From assembly GCA_963932145.1 (NCBI GenBank), contig OZ010574.1:59210252-59274251 (forward strand): DNA of 64,000 bases, given 5' to 3'. Shown in pieces: positions 38,650 through 50,280 of this stretch (position 1 is its first letter; each line of letters begins with the position of its first letter). The DNA comes from Acanthosepion lycidas (taxonomy: Eukaryota > Mollusca > Cephalopoda > Sepiida > Sepiidae). A model generated the notes under the pieces. The model was not told the DNA's origin, ran no database searches, and saw nothing but the letters and a program-made list of their open reading frames with translations. The position numbers were made by a program, and so were the translations under genes.

Positions 38650-38687
<38 letters not shown>
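38650..38687. repeat. (TG)n microsatellite
   Basis: TG repeat next to the right arm of the inverted repeat. Confidence 0.94.
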
Positions 38688-38689
<2 letters not shown>

Positions 38690-38864
38690 GTGTAAAATTT
38701 GCATCTCCTATTGTAATAGAAACCAGAGTATGATCTGGTGTGCTTTAGCCTGCTCAGCTACCAAGAGCATCCCAGCCCGTATTGGCTCAATTAATGAAAC
38801 CCTATGACTGCACCATGTCATGAAGATTAACAGTTTGCAATAAGGAATAGAAAGTTTTACTTAC

Positions 38865-38957
38865 TGCTGATTGTAATAGTTCAGAAACTAGTTCAAGTGG
38901 AAACTGGTAGACACTTGTGTCATGTATTGGTGTGTTGAGGGAAACATCAATCATATT
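38865..38957 (-). CDS. CMIP: CMIP exon 3: start of the conserved middle region
   Basis: This 93-nt exon (31 codons, phase 0/0) begins NMIDVSLNTPIHD and ends FPLELVSELLQSA. Vertebrate CMIP has a matching segment with LVDMALTSPLQD followed by APLEIVSKLL. The acceptor is TTTCTCTTGCAG and the donor is GTAAGTA. The sequence is predicted helical. It is separated from exon 4 by a short intron of 939 nt that contains a long inverted repeat. Confidence 0.93.
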
Positions 38958-39589
38958 CTGCAAGAGAAAGAAAATTAAGAATAAACAATTGTTGGAGACA
39001 TTTTCAACTCTTGAAAAGTTCAAAAGTCATTAAATAACAGAAGTTGAAATAAATTGTTTAAACATTCAACTTGAATATACATAGTCTGATTCAAGATCAA
39101 AATAAGGTGTACATTTTTGTAAAAGGTCTAGCAAGCAGTCAGCAGTTGTTAGGCAATGCAATCAGGGTGTGATTAAGACCTTTTTGGACACCTAAATTAA
39201 TAAAATTATGGAGCCCTCTAACATGCCCACACCTGACTTGAATATTTTTTTCATTTGTGATATATGTTAGTATCATATTGGATATAAATGAATGGAATTG
39301 TCCATTTATGGAGTTAAGCAGAGTTAGCATTAAGTCAATTGCTAAGTGTATCTTCGAGTAGTAAACCTTCTATCTCATTACTTACCTAAGAGTTTGTGTT
39401 CCTTATTTATTTCCCTCTGTTATCTCAACAAGATACAGCAGTTAGTGACATTTAAATAGCTTGAAGTAAACTCATTGCAAATTCTTTGAATAAAATAGAA
39501 TAGTTATCTTTTGTTTCTCAATAAAATTTTTTTAAAGAAATGACACTATTTTACTATTGAATACAAACTGAAATAGTACATAACTGGAG

Positions 39590-40085
39590 TAAAAAAAAAA
39601 CAACCCAGATATTTATAACTAATATTATAACAATAAAAAATATATCAGTTTGTCATATTGATACTATTTCAGTTTATCAAACTATACATCTAGAAAATTA
39701 AAATCATTGCTTTATAAAAATTGGAGGTGGGGCTAGGCATAATCCAGCCTTGCTTACAAGTATGTTTTCTAAAGTAGATAAATATATAGAATTTACTATG
39801 GTTAAAAAGTGAGTGACCTATTTATAACACTGTTGTAAAACAAAAGTGATCCCTCATTTAATATTCAGTTATTTGTTAATCAAATACTGATGGTCATTTA
39901 TTTCAACACAACCAGAGTAAAAAAAAAAAAAAAAAAATTTTTTATAACCAGCATTATAATGATAAAAATAAATATGAATTTGTCATAGATATCATTTCAG
40001 TTTATGAAACTATTTAGAAGTTATAACATTGAGAAAATTAAAATCATTGCTTTATAAAAGCTTGAGGGGCCCTAAGCTACATCCT
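39590..40085. repeat. Direct duplication of an AT-rich segment
   Basis: 39590-39750 and 39930-40085 share A-tract, TATAACTAATATTATAAC-like, TTTGTCATA, TTTCAGTTTAT and GAAAATTAAAATCATTGCTT (identical), then TTATAAAA and a G-rich end. The spacing is about 340 bp. Confidence 0.8.
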
Positions 40086-40570
40086 AAAGGATAATCAAGC
40101 TCTGAATAAAATATAAATTTTTTGCAATGGTAGCTGCTGCAAGTATTGTGTTATATTAGTAGATTTCATGACATATCTATCAACTCATCTTGAGTTAGTT
40201 AATGTTAAAATTATACTGGAATCTGCAGGTAAAGAGTCGGTAAGCAGTGGATTGACTTTGTACCTGAGCCTACAGGTAAATATCAATCAGGTTTATACCA
40301 GAATATCAAGGAAAGCATTAGTGTCTCATAGGAAAAGTTATTCCTTTGACAGCACTATAAGTTCTGTATTACTGCATTACTGTATACACTTGACTCCCTT
40401 GGAAATGTATATTGTTTTAAAAAGTGATGATTTTAATTTTAATGTAACCCAAACATGAAAGTGAATTTAATTTTTTTCTCTCTTCTTGAAAATGGACAAC
40501 AAAGATATTAAACACTATTTTTTATTACATTGCTTATTTACAAGAATAAATTGATTTACACTATTCCCTA

Positions 40571-40623
40571 TTGTCCTCATATTTGTTGCCATATTGTGCA
40601 TATGGCAACAAATATGAGGACAA
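40571..40623. repeat. Perfect 24-bp hairpin with 5-nt loop
   Basis: The arms 40571-40594 (TTGTCCTCATATTTGTTGCC, ATAT) and 40600-40623 are exact complements. It is the junction where two copies of the 23340-23705 family meet head to head. Confidence 0.92.
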
Positions 40624-40784
40624 CAGTTCAAACAATGTAAATAGTGTAAATAATTACAATACCTCATCTCAAAAATATAGACAAATAAATCTATATCTAC
40701 AAGATTATAAAAATATGTGAACCACCTAATGCAATATTTATTATTTACCATCTTATAATGAAATAAATATGAAAACAAATTTTT

Positions 40785-41140
40785 TTGTCTATATTTCTGC
40801 GATGAGGTATTATGTACATTATTTACATTATTTGGACTATTGTCCTCATTTTTGTCGCCATATTTATTACAACGTTTCGGCCGTTGTACGCTCCGGCCTT
40901 CTTCAGGTGGTTGGAATGTCGAACTGAACCCTTTATTTCACTCACTGGGATAGACTGTTCTAGTTCCACATGCCATGTTTAATGGATGTCAGTTATCAGT
41001 TATCTCCTGTTAATTTCCTTCTGAAAGTTCTCCACTGCCTTAGCCGGGTATTGAACTCACACTCCTTGGCACAGTGGATAAAGGCATTAGTTAGATCCAG
41101 TGACAGGACCGAAACAGTGCGAGTTCAATGTATCACGCAT
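40785..41140 (-). repeat. Dispersed repeat, reverse copy of 23340-23705
   Basis: Contains GCTCCGGCCTTCTTCAGGTG, AACGTTTCGGCCGTTGTACG and CATGCCATGTTTAATGGATG, the complements of parts of the 23.3-kb copy. It ends with CACAGTGGATAAAGGCATTA, which is in plus orientation, so the element is compound. Confidence 0.75.
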
Positions 41141-41589
41141 GGCACATAACTGACTGATAAAATAATTAATAATATATCATCCATGGTGCAAATATTTTGA
41201 TAATGTTGTAAATAAATATTGCTGAGAGAGTCAAAAGTCTATGCAGTAATAGTGGTATTAAAGTAATAACTGTACTTTTGACACACTGTTTTTTTGGGGG
41301 TTTTTTTGTAGGCACAAAAGGTTAAATATTCTCTTTTTATTTATCACAGAGGATAAAGTAATATAATGATTTGATAATAGATAATCACAAAACCAGTATT
41401 CATCTTCTTTCTTAAGTCTCTTAAGTCTTCACCGATAGATTTTTTTTTCTTTTTAATAAGTGTTCACTTAATATTAGGACCAAGAGAACTCAAGCTGAAA
41501 GATTACTGGCTGAAGTTGCTGTATGGATGGAAGAGGAAGAACTAAGAGCAGATCATAACGATATGTAGGATAGATAATCCTAGATCTGA

Positions 41590-42110
41590 TGGGGGTTAAG
41601 ATTAAAGTTAGTGATCAGATTGGTTTCGATCGTTTTGCAGCATATCAACCTACTGGGTCCTTTAATGCTAAAATTTGTTTGTTTAACATCATATCAACTC
41701 TTTATGGGTCATTTAATGATGAAATTTAGTTTTCTTAGGAGCTTTGATTTGTTTGTTTACCAGCACATCAATTCCTTCATGGGTCATTTAATGTCAAAAT
41801 TTAATTTTCTTGGGAGCATTAGTAATTTCTTTTACAAAAAAAGGTATTGCTGGTAATTTTTTTTTTTTACTATGAAAATTTATTGCTGTTACTTTTACTA
41901 TAAAAATGTAGTTTTATGCTTTCATAGTGTTTTTTTTACCCCAGTTTGGTGGTTAACTATTTACCCATAGCTGGGACACTAACAGGTGCCACCATCCTGC
42001 ATCATGGTGGACCTGGAGACAACAGCAAATAAGAGGTGGTTCCTCAAGACTTCTCGATCAGAGGCCTTGATCCTGGATTAGTGATCGGAAAAGTATCATC
42101 CCAAGAATCT
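41590..42110 (+). repeat. Dispersed repeat, longest copy of the 27215 family
   Basis: Contains three tandem-like segments of GGGTC(A/C)TTTAATG..AAAATTTA, then TATTGCTGGTAATTTTTTTT, CCCAGTTTGGTGGTTAACTA and GGTGCCACCATCCTGCATCA. Confidence 0.72.
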
Positions 42111-42251
42111 GTTTCACAAGGGGAGCAGTTCTTGGGTTATTTACTATTCTAAATGCTCATTCTTCTTGGTGACTAATTAATTCTTGAAGTGACAAGTCCA
42201 TTTCTATATTAAAACCAAACAAAAAAAAAAAAAATGAAAAATATAAACATG

Positions 42252-42282
<31 letters not shown>

Positions 42283-43149
42283 ATAATCTTTTTCTTCAAC
42301 CATTCCTTAACTTGATTGAAATATTTCTTTTCTTTTCTACTTGAACTGCCTCCCACCCACTCGTAATAGGAGGAATGGTCTTTCTGATAAAAGTTAGAGT
42401 ATGTTAGTAAAAGTCGTGTGGAGGTCATTTAAGTCAACTTTAAGTATGTTATTTTTAGAAGATATTCACATGCAAAAAGCACTCAGGAGTGAAAAAAAAA
42501 AAAAAAAAAAAATGATGACGATAGTTCCTTTTCATTATTACCATGGAAACAGACACAAAACGCCTTACTTGTGACAAAGAGAAATACAGAATCTAAGGAA
42601 GAATCTTTGTGTTGACTAATAGTTTATCTAATTTTACAATTTACTGACAGAAATAGAGCAGACAGTGCAACCTTATGCAAACTACCTACAGACTAAAAAA
42701 AAAAAAAGAAAAAGAAAAAAAAGATAAAAAAAAAGGCTATTTTCTATTCCGTTGACATATGAATAATTCATCTTAAAAATCATGAGTAATTTAAATGGTT
42801 ATGATTATCATTAAATATAAAGTCTGTTTTGAAAATAAGCAACCATTTTGGACACCTTGAAAATTATTTGCACAGCCTTGATATAAAATGGCAACTAATC
42901 AGAGGGGACCTTATTATGCCTTCATGTGTGAACAGACATGCTCTGGTGCAATTAGGCTAAGTGGGTTGATTTTTACATGTCAGCACTTGTTGGGTCATTA
43001 AATGTTGAATTTTTCTTAACAGCACCCAGTAAGCATTGAACTCACTACTCAGTCAACTAGGCCAGTTTTCTAACCATTACTATATACCAAGATATCTGGA
43101 AATTATATTACCATAAAGATGCATTGTTATTGAATTTTACTATGGAAAG

Positions 43150-43770
43150 GCATTGGAAATGTTTTTACCATGAAAATACACTGGAAAGGATCTTGATATG
43201 AAAATGCACTGGAAAGGATCTTGATATGAAAATGCACTGGAAAGGATCTTGATATGAAAATGCACTGGAAAGGATCTTGATATGAAAATGCACTGGAAAG
43301 GATCTTGATATGAAAATGCACTGGAAAGGATCTTGATATGAAAATGCACTGGAAAGGATCTTGATATGAAAATGCACTGGAAAGGATCTTGATATGAAAA
43401 TGCACTGGAAAGGATCTTGATATGAAAATGCACTGGAAAGGATCTTGATATGAAAATGTACTGGAAAGAATCTTAATATGAAAATGCACTGGAAAGAATC
43501 TTAATATGAAAATGCACTGGAAAGAATCTTAATATGAAAATGCACTGGAAAGAATCTTAATATGAAAATGCACTGGAAAGGATCTTAATATGAAAATGCA
43601 CTGGAAAGAATCTTAATATGAAAATGCACTGGAAAGAATCTTAATATGAAAATGCACTGGAAAGAATCTTAATATGAAAATGCACGGGAAAGGATCTTAA
43701 TAGGAAAATGCACAGGAAAGGATCTTAATATGAAAATGCACGGGAAAGGATCTTAATATGAAAAAAGCAC
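43150..43770. repeat. 28-bp minisatellite, about 22 units
   Basis: Units of ATGAAAATGCACTGGAAAGG followed by ATCTTGAT. From about 43180 to 43455 units are of the GGATCTTGAT type; from about 43470 mainly of the GAATCTTAAT type; the last few have GCACGGGAAA. The left flank (TTACTATGGAAAGGCATTGG, TTTTTACCATGAAAATACAC) looks like the seed. The minus frames FHIKILSSAF are repeat artefacts. Confidence 0.95.
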
Positions 43771-44927
43771 TAGAAAGGATTTGTGGTTTATTGATTTTAT
43801 GACATGTCAAAATTGGGTTATTTAATAGTGAATCAGGTGTGAATACACTATTCAGCAGTAATAATCCAACAGGCTAGTTTGTTAAATGTTGTATTATACT
43901 GAAGCATATGTGCAGTGGCATACAACTAATTGAAGTTCCTTACAATAGTACGGTTGTATTCATAATGACCAAGCAAACACATTCTTCAAACATCTTTTAG
44001 ATCTCACATTATTCAGATCTGCCGACCCCTATAAAATCCAAATTTGACTTCTTACATCTTTCAGCTGTTGAAGGAATTGAACAGAAAGAGACTTTGGATT
44101 GTGTATGCAAATAAAGTACAATGAAATATGTGATAGTGACCCTAAAAAGGAGCATTTACAGACGGTTTTGAAAAGTGGAAGTGTTGCCAGGATTAGTGTA
44201 TGAGGTCCCAAGAAGAGAACTTTCAAGAGGACTCAGGTGCCATTGCCCCAGGGTGGCTATTTTTCTTTGATAGTTTCGTAATTCATCACACGTACATAAT
44301 ACAAGTAATAACAGAAAGACTTTAATGTAAAGTAAAGTATTTAATTGCCAAACACAATTAAAATACATTAACAACTAAGAAGTAAAGAGTCAACAAAAAG
44401 ATTGATTACTTATCAATTAATACATGACTGCATAGAACGGCTAACAAAAGTTCTAAAAAATAAATCATTATTCATTATACAGCCAGACATGCATTCCCAT
44501 AGCAAAATCATGCTAATGATGCTAATCTACCGTGATATTTGACTGAACTGCAATGGCACCCAACGGTTTATGACCATTAAAAATTTTATGCATTTTCTTT
44601 TTTTGAGTGATCTTTGACCCAGAGCCATGTTTAAACAATAAGTCATTTTCTTCAAAACAGACCTCTTGGATTTTAATTAGATTTTTACCTAGCAGATCTT
44701 CAAAAATGCAAAAATTGCCTAAAAACATATTCAAGGCATTTTTATCTTTCTAACCAAAAATCGTCGCCTGTATATTCTAAATATGGCCCTCAAATAACCC
44801 ATTCATACCTCCAACATCTACTTAATTGGCAGTTTTGAGAAATTGTCCATGGTGACATTTGAACTCTGGCGTGTGTAACCATTGCACAACTGTTTTATTA
44901 TTATTATTAATATATATGGTCACTTAC

Positions 44928-44999
44928 CTTAATTTCTTTCACCACTACTTCAGGTCTCCGTGCAGTTTTCAGCAATTTTTCGTATTTATGTACATGTTT
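44928..44999 (-). CDS. CMIP: CMIP exon 2: linker after the PH domain
   Basis: This 72-nt exon (24 codons, phase 0/0) begins KHVHKYEKLLKTARRPEVVV and ends KEIK. It continues directly from the WK end of the previous exon. The basic KKxxKYxKxL stretch followed by P-x-x-x-V-x-K-E-I matches the CMIP family as I know it. The acceptor is TTTTTTCTTAG and the donor is GTAAGTG on the minus strand. It lies in a charged, probably helical segment that links the PH domain to the middle region. No close LINE or SINE abuts the exon on its 3' side; truncated LINE copies begin about 110 bp upstream of it. Confidence 0.9.
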
Positions 45000-45109
45000 C
45001 TAAGAAAAAAAAGAAAAGAAATAGGGTCAAACATTACCTCATGTTTGTCAGAGTTGTAGATATTGGTACTGACTGAAACTATACAAACAATAACAAACAG
45101 GATATTTTC

Positions 45110-45250
45110 AGAATAAAACTATATAAACAAGTGAAGATCAAAGATGACTGGAAAGCAAGAAGCTGGAAGAATCGTATACAAGTAAGAAATGTGAGAGAAG
45201 AAACTGTTAGCATAGAACTTAGTGTTGCATCTTGACATTTCAAGTGTAAA
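45110..45250 (-). pseudogene. LINE 3' fragment, first of four in alternating orientation
   Basis: Sequence GAAGATCAAAGATGACTGGA, GAGAGAAGAAACTGTTAGCA is the minus-strand form of the jockey-like LINE C-terminus. Confidence 0.65.
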
Positions 45251-45259
45251 ATGATGAGA

Positions 45260-45610
45260 CCTTGTTACCAATCTGCTGCTAGGAAAGTTGGTTCACTGTG
45301 TAGTATTAGACAATTTTTATCACCAGAATCTATTTTACAAATTTACAAGTCTGTCATTTGTGCATGCTTTGAATATTGCTGCAAGATATGACTCCATGTT
45401 CCTTCGATATATTTATAGATTCTTGAGAAAATCCAAAGAAGAATCTGCAATGTTATTGGTCTTGACCTGGCATCCCAACTTCAGTCACTTTCCTATCGCT
45501 GGAACGTCACTTCCCTGTGCCTTTTCTATAAATATTTTCATGGTAATTGTTCTCATAGACTTTATGAATTTAAGCACAGTGCTAGATTGGCAACAACATC
45601 ATTTTTTTTT
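45260..45610 (+). pseudogene. LINE 3' fragment, second of four
   Basis: Plus strand: AGAAAATCCAAAGAAGAATC, CTTCCCTGTGCCTTTTCTAT (SLCLFY region), GTGCTAGATTGGCAACAACA. Truncated in the RLASR region. Confidence 0.7.
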
Positions 45611-45624
45611 GTTAAGCATTTAGC

Positions 45625-46200
45625 AAGCAAGGTGTTAGTGTCACTAGAATACAGAGAGTGAAAGTAAGAGAAAAGAGGGGTGGATAAAGATGCATTGCTA
45701 TTGAATTGAATAAGGACGGGGTCAAGATCAAGGCATCAGAAGATGTCAACCGACATTGCATTTAAATTTTTGAAGATTATAGTTATCAGGGAAGCAAGTA
45801 AGAGGAAGCGAGTTCCACTGTCGGGAAGTGTGAGAGAAGACGTTGTTGGAGTAGAAGAGACGGTTATTTAACTGTTTTGACAGTAAAAGGGTGTGGCTGA
45901 AATGCCAACCTAGTAGCACCCTTAAATTTATGCAGTAGGGTTACCATTGAATGTAGCTCGTCAGAGCAGTTGCCATGAAAATATTTGAAGAAAAGACAGA
46001 GGGAAGATACATCACGTCTGTGATGTTGAGATGCCAGGTCAGGACCTATCACACTGTATATCCGTCTTTGGATTTTGCCGAGAACTTCGAGACGAACAGT
46101 GGTGGCAGCGGACTATATATTGCAACAATATTCCATGCATGGACGAATGGTATATTTGAAGGATGGACTCGGACGAGAAAAAAACCCCTTCTAACGCGAC
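45625..46200 (-). pseudogene. LINE 3' fragment, third of four
   Basis: The minus strand reads IGPDLASQHHRRDVSSLCLF, FKYFHGNCSDELHS and RLAFQPHPFTV, and the plus complement has TTTTTGAAGATTATAGTTAT. The last about 150 codons of the reverse transcriptase. Confidence 0.78.
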
Positions 46201-46289
46201 ACAGAGAACCAACTTTCCTTGTGATAGATGTAGCTATTGATTCAGTATAGTTGTTCCACCTCAGGTCAGTGGAAAACGTGAGGGCAAAA

Positions 46290-46625
46290 AGGCGCAGAGA
46301 GACGCTCACGTGAAATTGAGCATCAGCTATGCTGATAGGAGGCAGGGAAATTTCTCTATGGTAAATGGAGGCATTAAAATTTACAACTCATTTCCTCCCT
46401 CAGTCAACTACAGATTGGATCGGTGTAACTGTAAGTTATTTGCTAACAGTTACATTTCTCGCACTTTTCGCCTGTGGAATTATTTTCAGGTTTCTTGCTT
46501 CCCAGTCAAGTTTGATCTTCAAAAAGTTAAATGCAATGTCAATCGTTATCTACTGTCTTTCAAATTCCTCTTTTATACTCAATGATTCATTGTGTCTTAG
46601 TGCCTTCATTACCTTGCTTAGGGTG
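46290..46625 (+). pseudogene. LINE 3' fragment, fourth of four
   Basis: The plus strand reads CNCKLFANSYISRTFRLWNY and FQVSCFPVKFDLQKVKCNVN, then the tail TTGTGTCTTAGTGCCTTCAT, TACCTTGCTTAGGGTGA and an A-rich end (46628-46665), as expected for a retroposed 3' end. Confidence 0.82.
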
Positions 46626-47319
46626 AAAAGAAAAAAAACAAAAACAAAAAAACAAACAACAAAATGTTGGTTATTTGTTCTGCGTATAAAAAGTTTGATT
46701 GCCGCTGCTTTTAGTTGAGCTAAAAGTAGTAACTGCAACAAGAGAAAATAATTTTCAAATGAATGTGTCGGATGAAGAAATTCTTTAAACATATATTTTA
46801 CTTAAAATTTTAATTGGCAATAAAAAAAAAAAAAAAAAATACAAAAAAATAATAATTTTTCCGTTAACGTAATATTTCTTTAAAAAAAAAAATATATACT
46901 AAAATCATCAGCCAAAAAAGGCATTTCTTCACTACGACGGAGACACGTGAATGTTTACACATTTAAATAAATGATATAGAATGAAAGAGGAAGACATGAA
47001 TAAAGATTTATATATCATTAGAACTAAACGGCATCTGAAAGCAACCAGTGAAATGCCTAAAAAGACACCCATGTATTGTAAAGCAGCCATTGAAAAACCT
47101 AGAACGATCATGTATATAAGTACCAGTCTCTGTAATGCTGAGAAGGACACACGTACATCACTCGTGGCCACAAAATAACCGAAATGGAAGCCAAGCAACT
47201 ATGGAAGGAAGTTGAGAACATATACACGAGTTTTCCTTAAAAGCTGTACTCGTTTTCAAATATTTTAAATAATCTTCATATTTTCATTGCAAAATTATCT
47301 TTATTCGTATTTTTATTTG

Positions 47320-47570
47320 ATAAGCCATCATCAACCATTATTATTAATTTTTGACTAATATTTACTTCTATCTTCATTTTTTGTTAGATCAAGCATTACC
47401 AAACATTATTACTAATTTTTGACTAGTATTTATTTTCATCTTCATCTTTTTTTAGATGAAGCATTATCAACCATTATTACTAATTTTTGACTAGTATTTA
47501 CTTCCATCTTTTTTGTTAGATGAAGCATTACCAACCATTATAAATTTTGAGGAATATTTACTTTCATGTC
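47320..47570. repeat. AT-rich tandem repeat, about 65-75 bp units, four copies
   Basis: Units contain CATCAACCATTATTATTAAT, TTTTTGACTA(A/G)TATTTACTT, ATCTTCATTTTTTGTTAGAT and GAAGCATTA. Unit lengths vary. A related GTTGAAGCATTATTCATTTT is at 48677. Confidence 0.8.
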
Positions 47571-47689
47571 GGTAGTGTAATATTTAAAGGTGAAATCAGT
47601 GACACGTCTTTGAATTGCTGTCGTGTTTGTTACATTTACTTATATGAAAAAAAAAAAAACCCTTGGGAAATGTAGGAATCCATTTTTTT

Positions 47690-48440
47690 TTAGCAGAACA
47701 GAATGAGCTGTATAGGAGAAGGACTCTAAATCAAAACAGTGTCCCTGGCATAAACTACAAGAAAACAGGATGCATGGTCATCAGTAAGAGAAAAGTCCGA
47801 AATGCGATTTACAGATCGGGACTCAAGGAAACTAGTATTTTTAAATATTTGGGAAACGTTCTGACCGGGGATGGTAAATGCGACACAGAGATCGATAGAC
47901 ATACCGGGATGACAAAAGACGCATTCCAAAAGCTGGGCAGAGTATTGCGAGATAGGAGGATTTCTTTGGTAACAAAAAAAAAAAAAAAAATACTGAGCTA
48001 TTACGTGACATCTATCCTTCTTAACGTCAGCGAATGTTGGACGATTTCCTTAAAGATGAAGAAGAGACTCTAGGCGATGGTGATGTGGTTCTACAGAAGT
48101 ATGCTAAGGATATCATGGACCGAGCGTGTGAACAACTATGAGGTCTTAGAGAGGATGCAAACGAGGAGGAAGCTTGTACTTAACATCAGAAAGAGGCAGC
48201 TAAAGTTCCTGAGACACAATGAGAAAGGAGGGCCTAGAGAATCTGATACTCACGGGTCGAATAGAGGGAAAGAGAGACAAGGGAAAACAATGCATGACAT
48301 ACCCAGCGGCCTTAAGCAAGTGGTTGACAGAACATGGTCTGGGGGAGGTGGCAGTGGGAAGGAACTTGTCGAGAGCTGCAGGGAATAGAGGGAGGTGGAG
48401 AGCCATGATCGCCCAAGTCCTGAAAGGACATGGCATTTAT
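47690..48440 (+). pseudogene. LINE RT C-terminal fragment, best-preserved copy
   Basis: The plus frame reads INYKKTGCMVISKRKVRN, FKYLGNVLTGDGKCDTEIDR, TGMTKDAFQKLGRVLRDRRI, SECWTISLKMKKRL, then after a stop MVMWFYRSMLRISWTERVNN, YEVLERMQTRR and LNIRKRQLKFLRH. A frameshift leads to GLENLILTGRIEGKRDKG and ending MIAQVLKGHGI. These are the thumb and tail of a non-LTR endonuclease/reverse transcriptase. The catalytic FADD-type motif is absent, an in-frame stop follows KKRL, and an A-run indel lies near 47975. Not a host gene. Confidence 0.88.
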
Positions 48441-49439
48441 AAAGAAGAAACTGGCCTCGGTGAGACATGTACTTGAACTGTAATTAAGATCCGATCAGCA
48501 CAGTTGCAGTATGAACCACAGGTTGGTTCTGTGGGTGTTGAAGAAACCCAAATGGGCCTGAACCGATGGGAATGCTTGGCAACTGAGCAGCCATGTTGAA
48601 GATGAGGAATCACACTGATTTTCAAGTCGAAGCAGCTTTGATGACGATGATGATTTCGTTTTGTCTTTTTTTTATTTGTTGAAGCATTATTCATTTTTAT
48701 ATTTTGCTACTTCTCACAACTTCAGACCATCAATATGCGGCATTGAGTAGATCACTCAGGATCAGAAATAAAGGATAATATGAATAATTTGATGGGAGAG
48801 TATCAGTGCATGTATGGTAAGATCCTTTCTAATTGGCTGCCATGTTCAACTAAGACCGCGCAAGTAGTTCTCAAGATTAGAGTTTTGTTTGAAATGTACC
48901 CGGCCATTACCACTATCTTTACAGGATAGAAAGATGTGTGGATAAAATTTCAAAGAGAAAAATCAACCACAGAATCTCATGAACTGATGAAAGAGTCATA
49001 AAGACATTAACACTTCCATTTCTAATCCATCTTTAATGTGATTGTCTTCTCAACTGCAATATTATCTTCGACGGAGACGAAGGGATTTTTTCATATTAAA
49101 ATGTATTTTTTTAATTTTTTTTTTTATTTGATTTCACTGCGAGTGGGCTGGAAACTTTTAAGAGTCTTCTCTCAAAATGATTGTAAAGATCATATTTACA
49201 ATATGAAGAAGTAAAAAAAAAAAAAATGATATAAATGCTGTTAAAAAAAAAGAAGAGGCGAGAAAGCTAAGAAATAGTCGCAACATGAAAAAAAAATGAG
49301 GTAAAAAAAAATAAAATGAATAAAAAAAGATTATGAAATTCTTAGTCTAGAAAATTAGTTTTTATTTCAGAGAGAAAAGCGCGAGGAGAAACAAGAAAGA
49401 GAGGAGAAAATGATAAACAAGGTAAGAGACAAAGGACGA

Positions 49440-50130
49440 GGAGGAGAAACAAAAGAAGAGTGAAAGGAGGAGAAACAAAAGAAGAGTGAAAGGAGGAGAA
49501 ACAAAAGAAGAGTGAAAGGAGGAGAAACAAAAGAAGAGTGAAAGGAGGAGAAACAAAAGAAGAGTGAAAGGAGGAGAAACAAAAGAAGAGTGAAAGGAGG
49601 AGAAACAAAAGAAGAGTGAAAGGAGGAGAAACAAAAGAAGAGTGAAAGGAGGAGAAACAAAAGAAGAGTGAAAGGAGGAGAAACAAAAGAAGAGTGAAAG
49701 GAGGAGAAACAAAAGAAGAGTGAAAGGAGGAGAAACAAAAGAAGAGTGAAAGGAGGAGAAACAAAAGAAGAGTGAAAGGACGAGGAGGAGAAACAAAAGA
49801 AGAGTGAAAGGACGAGGAGGAGAAACAAAAGAAGAGTGAAGGGACGAGGAGGAGAAACAAGGAATAGGTGAGGGACGAGGAGGAGAAACAAGGAATAGGT
49901 GAGGGACGAGGAGGAGAAACAAGGAATAGGTGAGGGACGAGGAGGAGAAACAAGGAATAGGTGAGGGACGAGGAGGAGAAACAAGGAATAGGTGAGGGAC
50001 GAGGAGGAGAAACAAGGAATAGGTGAGGGACGAGGAGGAGAAACAAGGAATAGGTGAGGGACGAGGAGGAGAAACAAGGAATAGGTGAGGGACGAGGAGG
50101 AGAAACAAGGAATAGGTGAGGGACGAGGAG
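49440..50130. repeat. Two-part purine minisatellite (26-bp then 31-bp units)
   Basis: 49440-49840 holds units of GGAGGAGAAACAAAAGAAGA followed by GTGAAA (period 26). 49850-50130 holds units of GGACGAGGAGGAGAAACAAG followed by GAATAGGTGAG (period 31). A few transition units near 49775-49850 combine both. The array ends about 100 bp from the donor of CMIP exon 1. Confidence 0.95.
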
Positions 50131-50229
50131 AAAGAAACGAGAGAGAAAATACGGGGAGAAACAACAACGTGAGGAAAGAGGTGGAGAAACAAATAACAAA
50201 AAGAGAGAAAAGAAAAAGTTCATCCTTAC

Positions 50230-50280
50230 TTTCCATTTAATGGAGTGAAGCCACTGGTCTCTTAAGTAAGAACTGTTTGC
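50230..50280 (-). CDS. CMIP: CMIP exon 1 of those visible: end of PH domain
   Basis: This 51-nt exon (17 codons, phase 0 at both ends) reads ANSSYLRDQWLHSIKWK. It has the conserved tryptophan of a PH-domain C-terminal helix, and vertebrate CMIP has an almost identical AANSYLRDQW stretch at this point. On the minus strand the acceptor is TTTACTTGCAG and the donor is GTAAGG. CMIP is a cytoplasmic/nuclear adaptor with a PH domain and C-terminal leucine-rich repeats, linked in mammals to T-cell and podocyte signalling; the role in this animal is inferred. The earlier PH strands must come from an upstream exon, either at higher coordinates or outside the window. Confidence 0.9.

Larger units (their letters stand above)
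37926..38864 (-). other. CMIP intron 3 (939 nt)
   Basis: A short intron dominated by two (TA)n tracts (38073-38120, 38473-38525) and by inverted arms at 38336-38470 and 38532-38632 that surround the second tract. A (TG)n run follows at 38650-38687. Confidence 0.88.
38958..44927 (-). other. CMIP intron 2 (6.0 kb)
   Basis: Contains a direct duplication (39590-39750 and 39930-40085), a repeat with a perfect hairpin (40555-41140), a dispersed repeat (41590-42110), poly-A tracts near 42220-42280, 42492-42510 and 42695-42735, and a 28-bp minisatellite (43150-43770). At 39000-39590, 40090-40550 and 43910-44920 nothing is recognised. Confidence 0.85.
45000..50229 (-). other. CMIP intron 1 of those visible (5.2 kb)
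   Basis: Contains four LINE 3' fragments in alternating orientation (45110-46625), a four-copy AT-rich tandem repeat (47320-47570), a longer LINE C-terminal fragment (47690-48440) and a two-part purine minisatellite (49440-50130). At 46650-47310 and 48700-49380 only AT-rich sequence with A-tracts is seen. Confidence 0.85.

Noticed and set aside
43150..43770. CRISPR-like direct repeat array
   Set aside because: The units are contiguous 28-bp tandem copies with no unique spacers, in an animal intron.
47663..48073. A 136-codon plus-strand frame as a host gene
   Set aside because: It matches the thumb/tail of a non-LTR reverse transcriptase, is broken by a stop and frameshifts, and recurs in at least five other places here.
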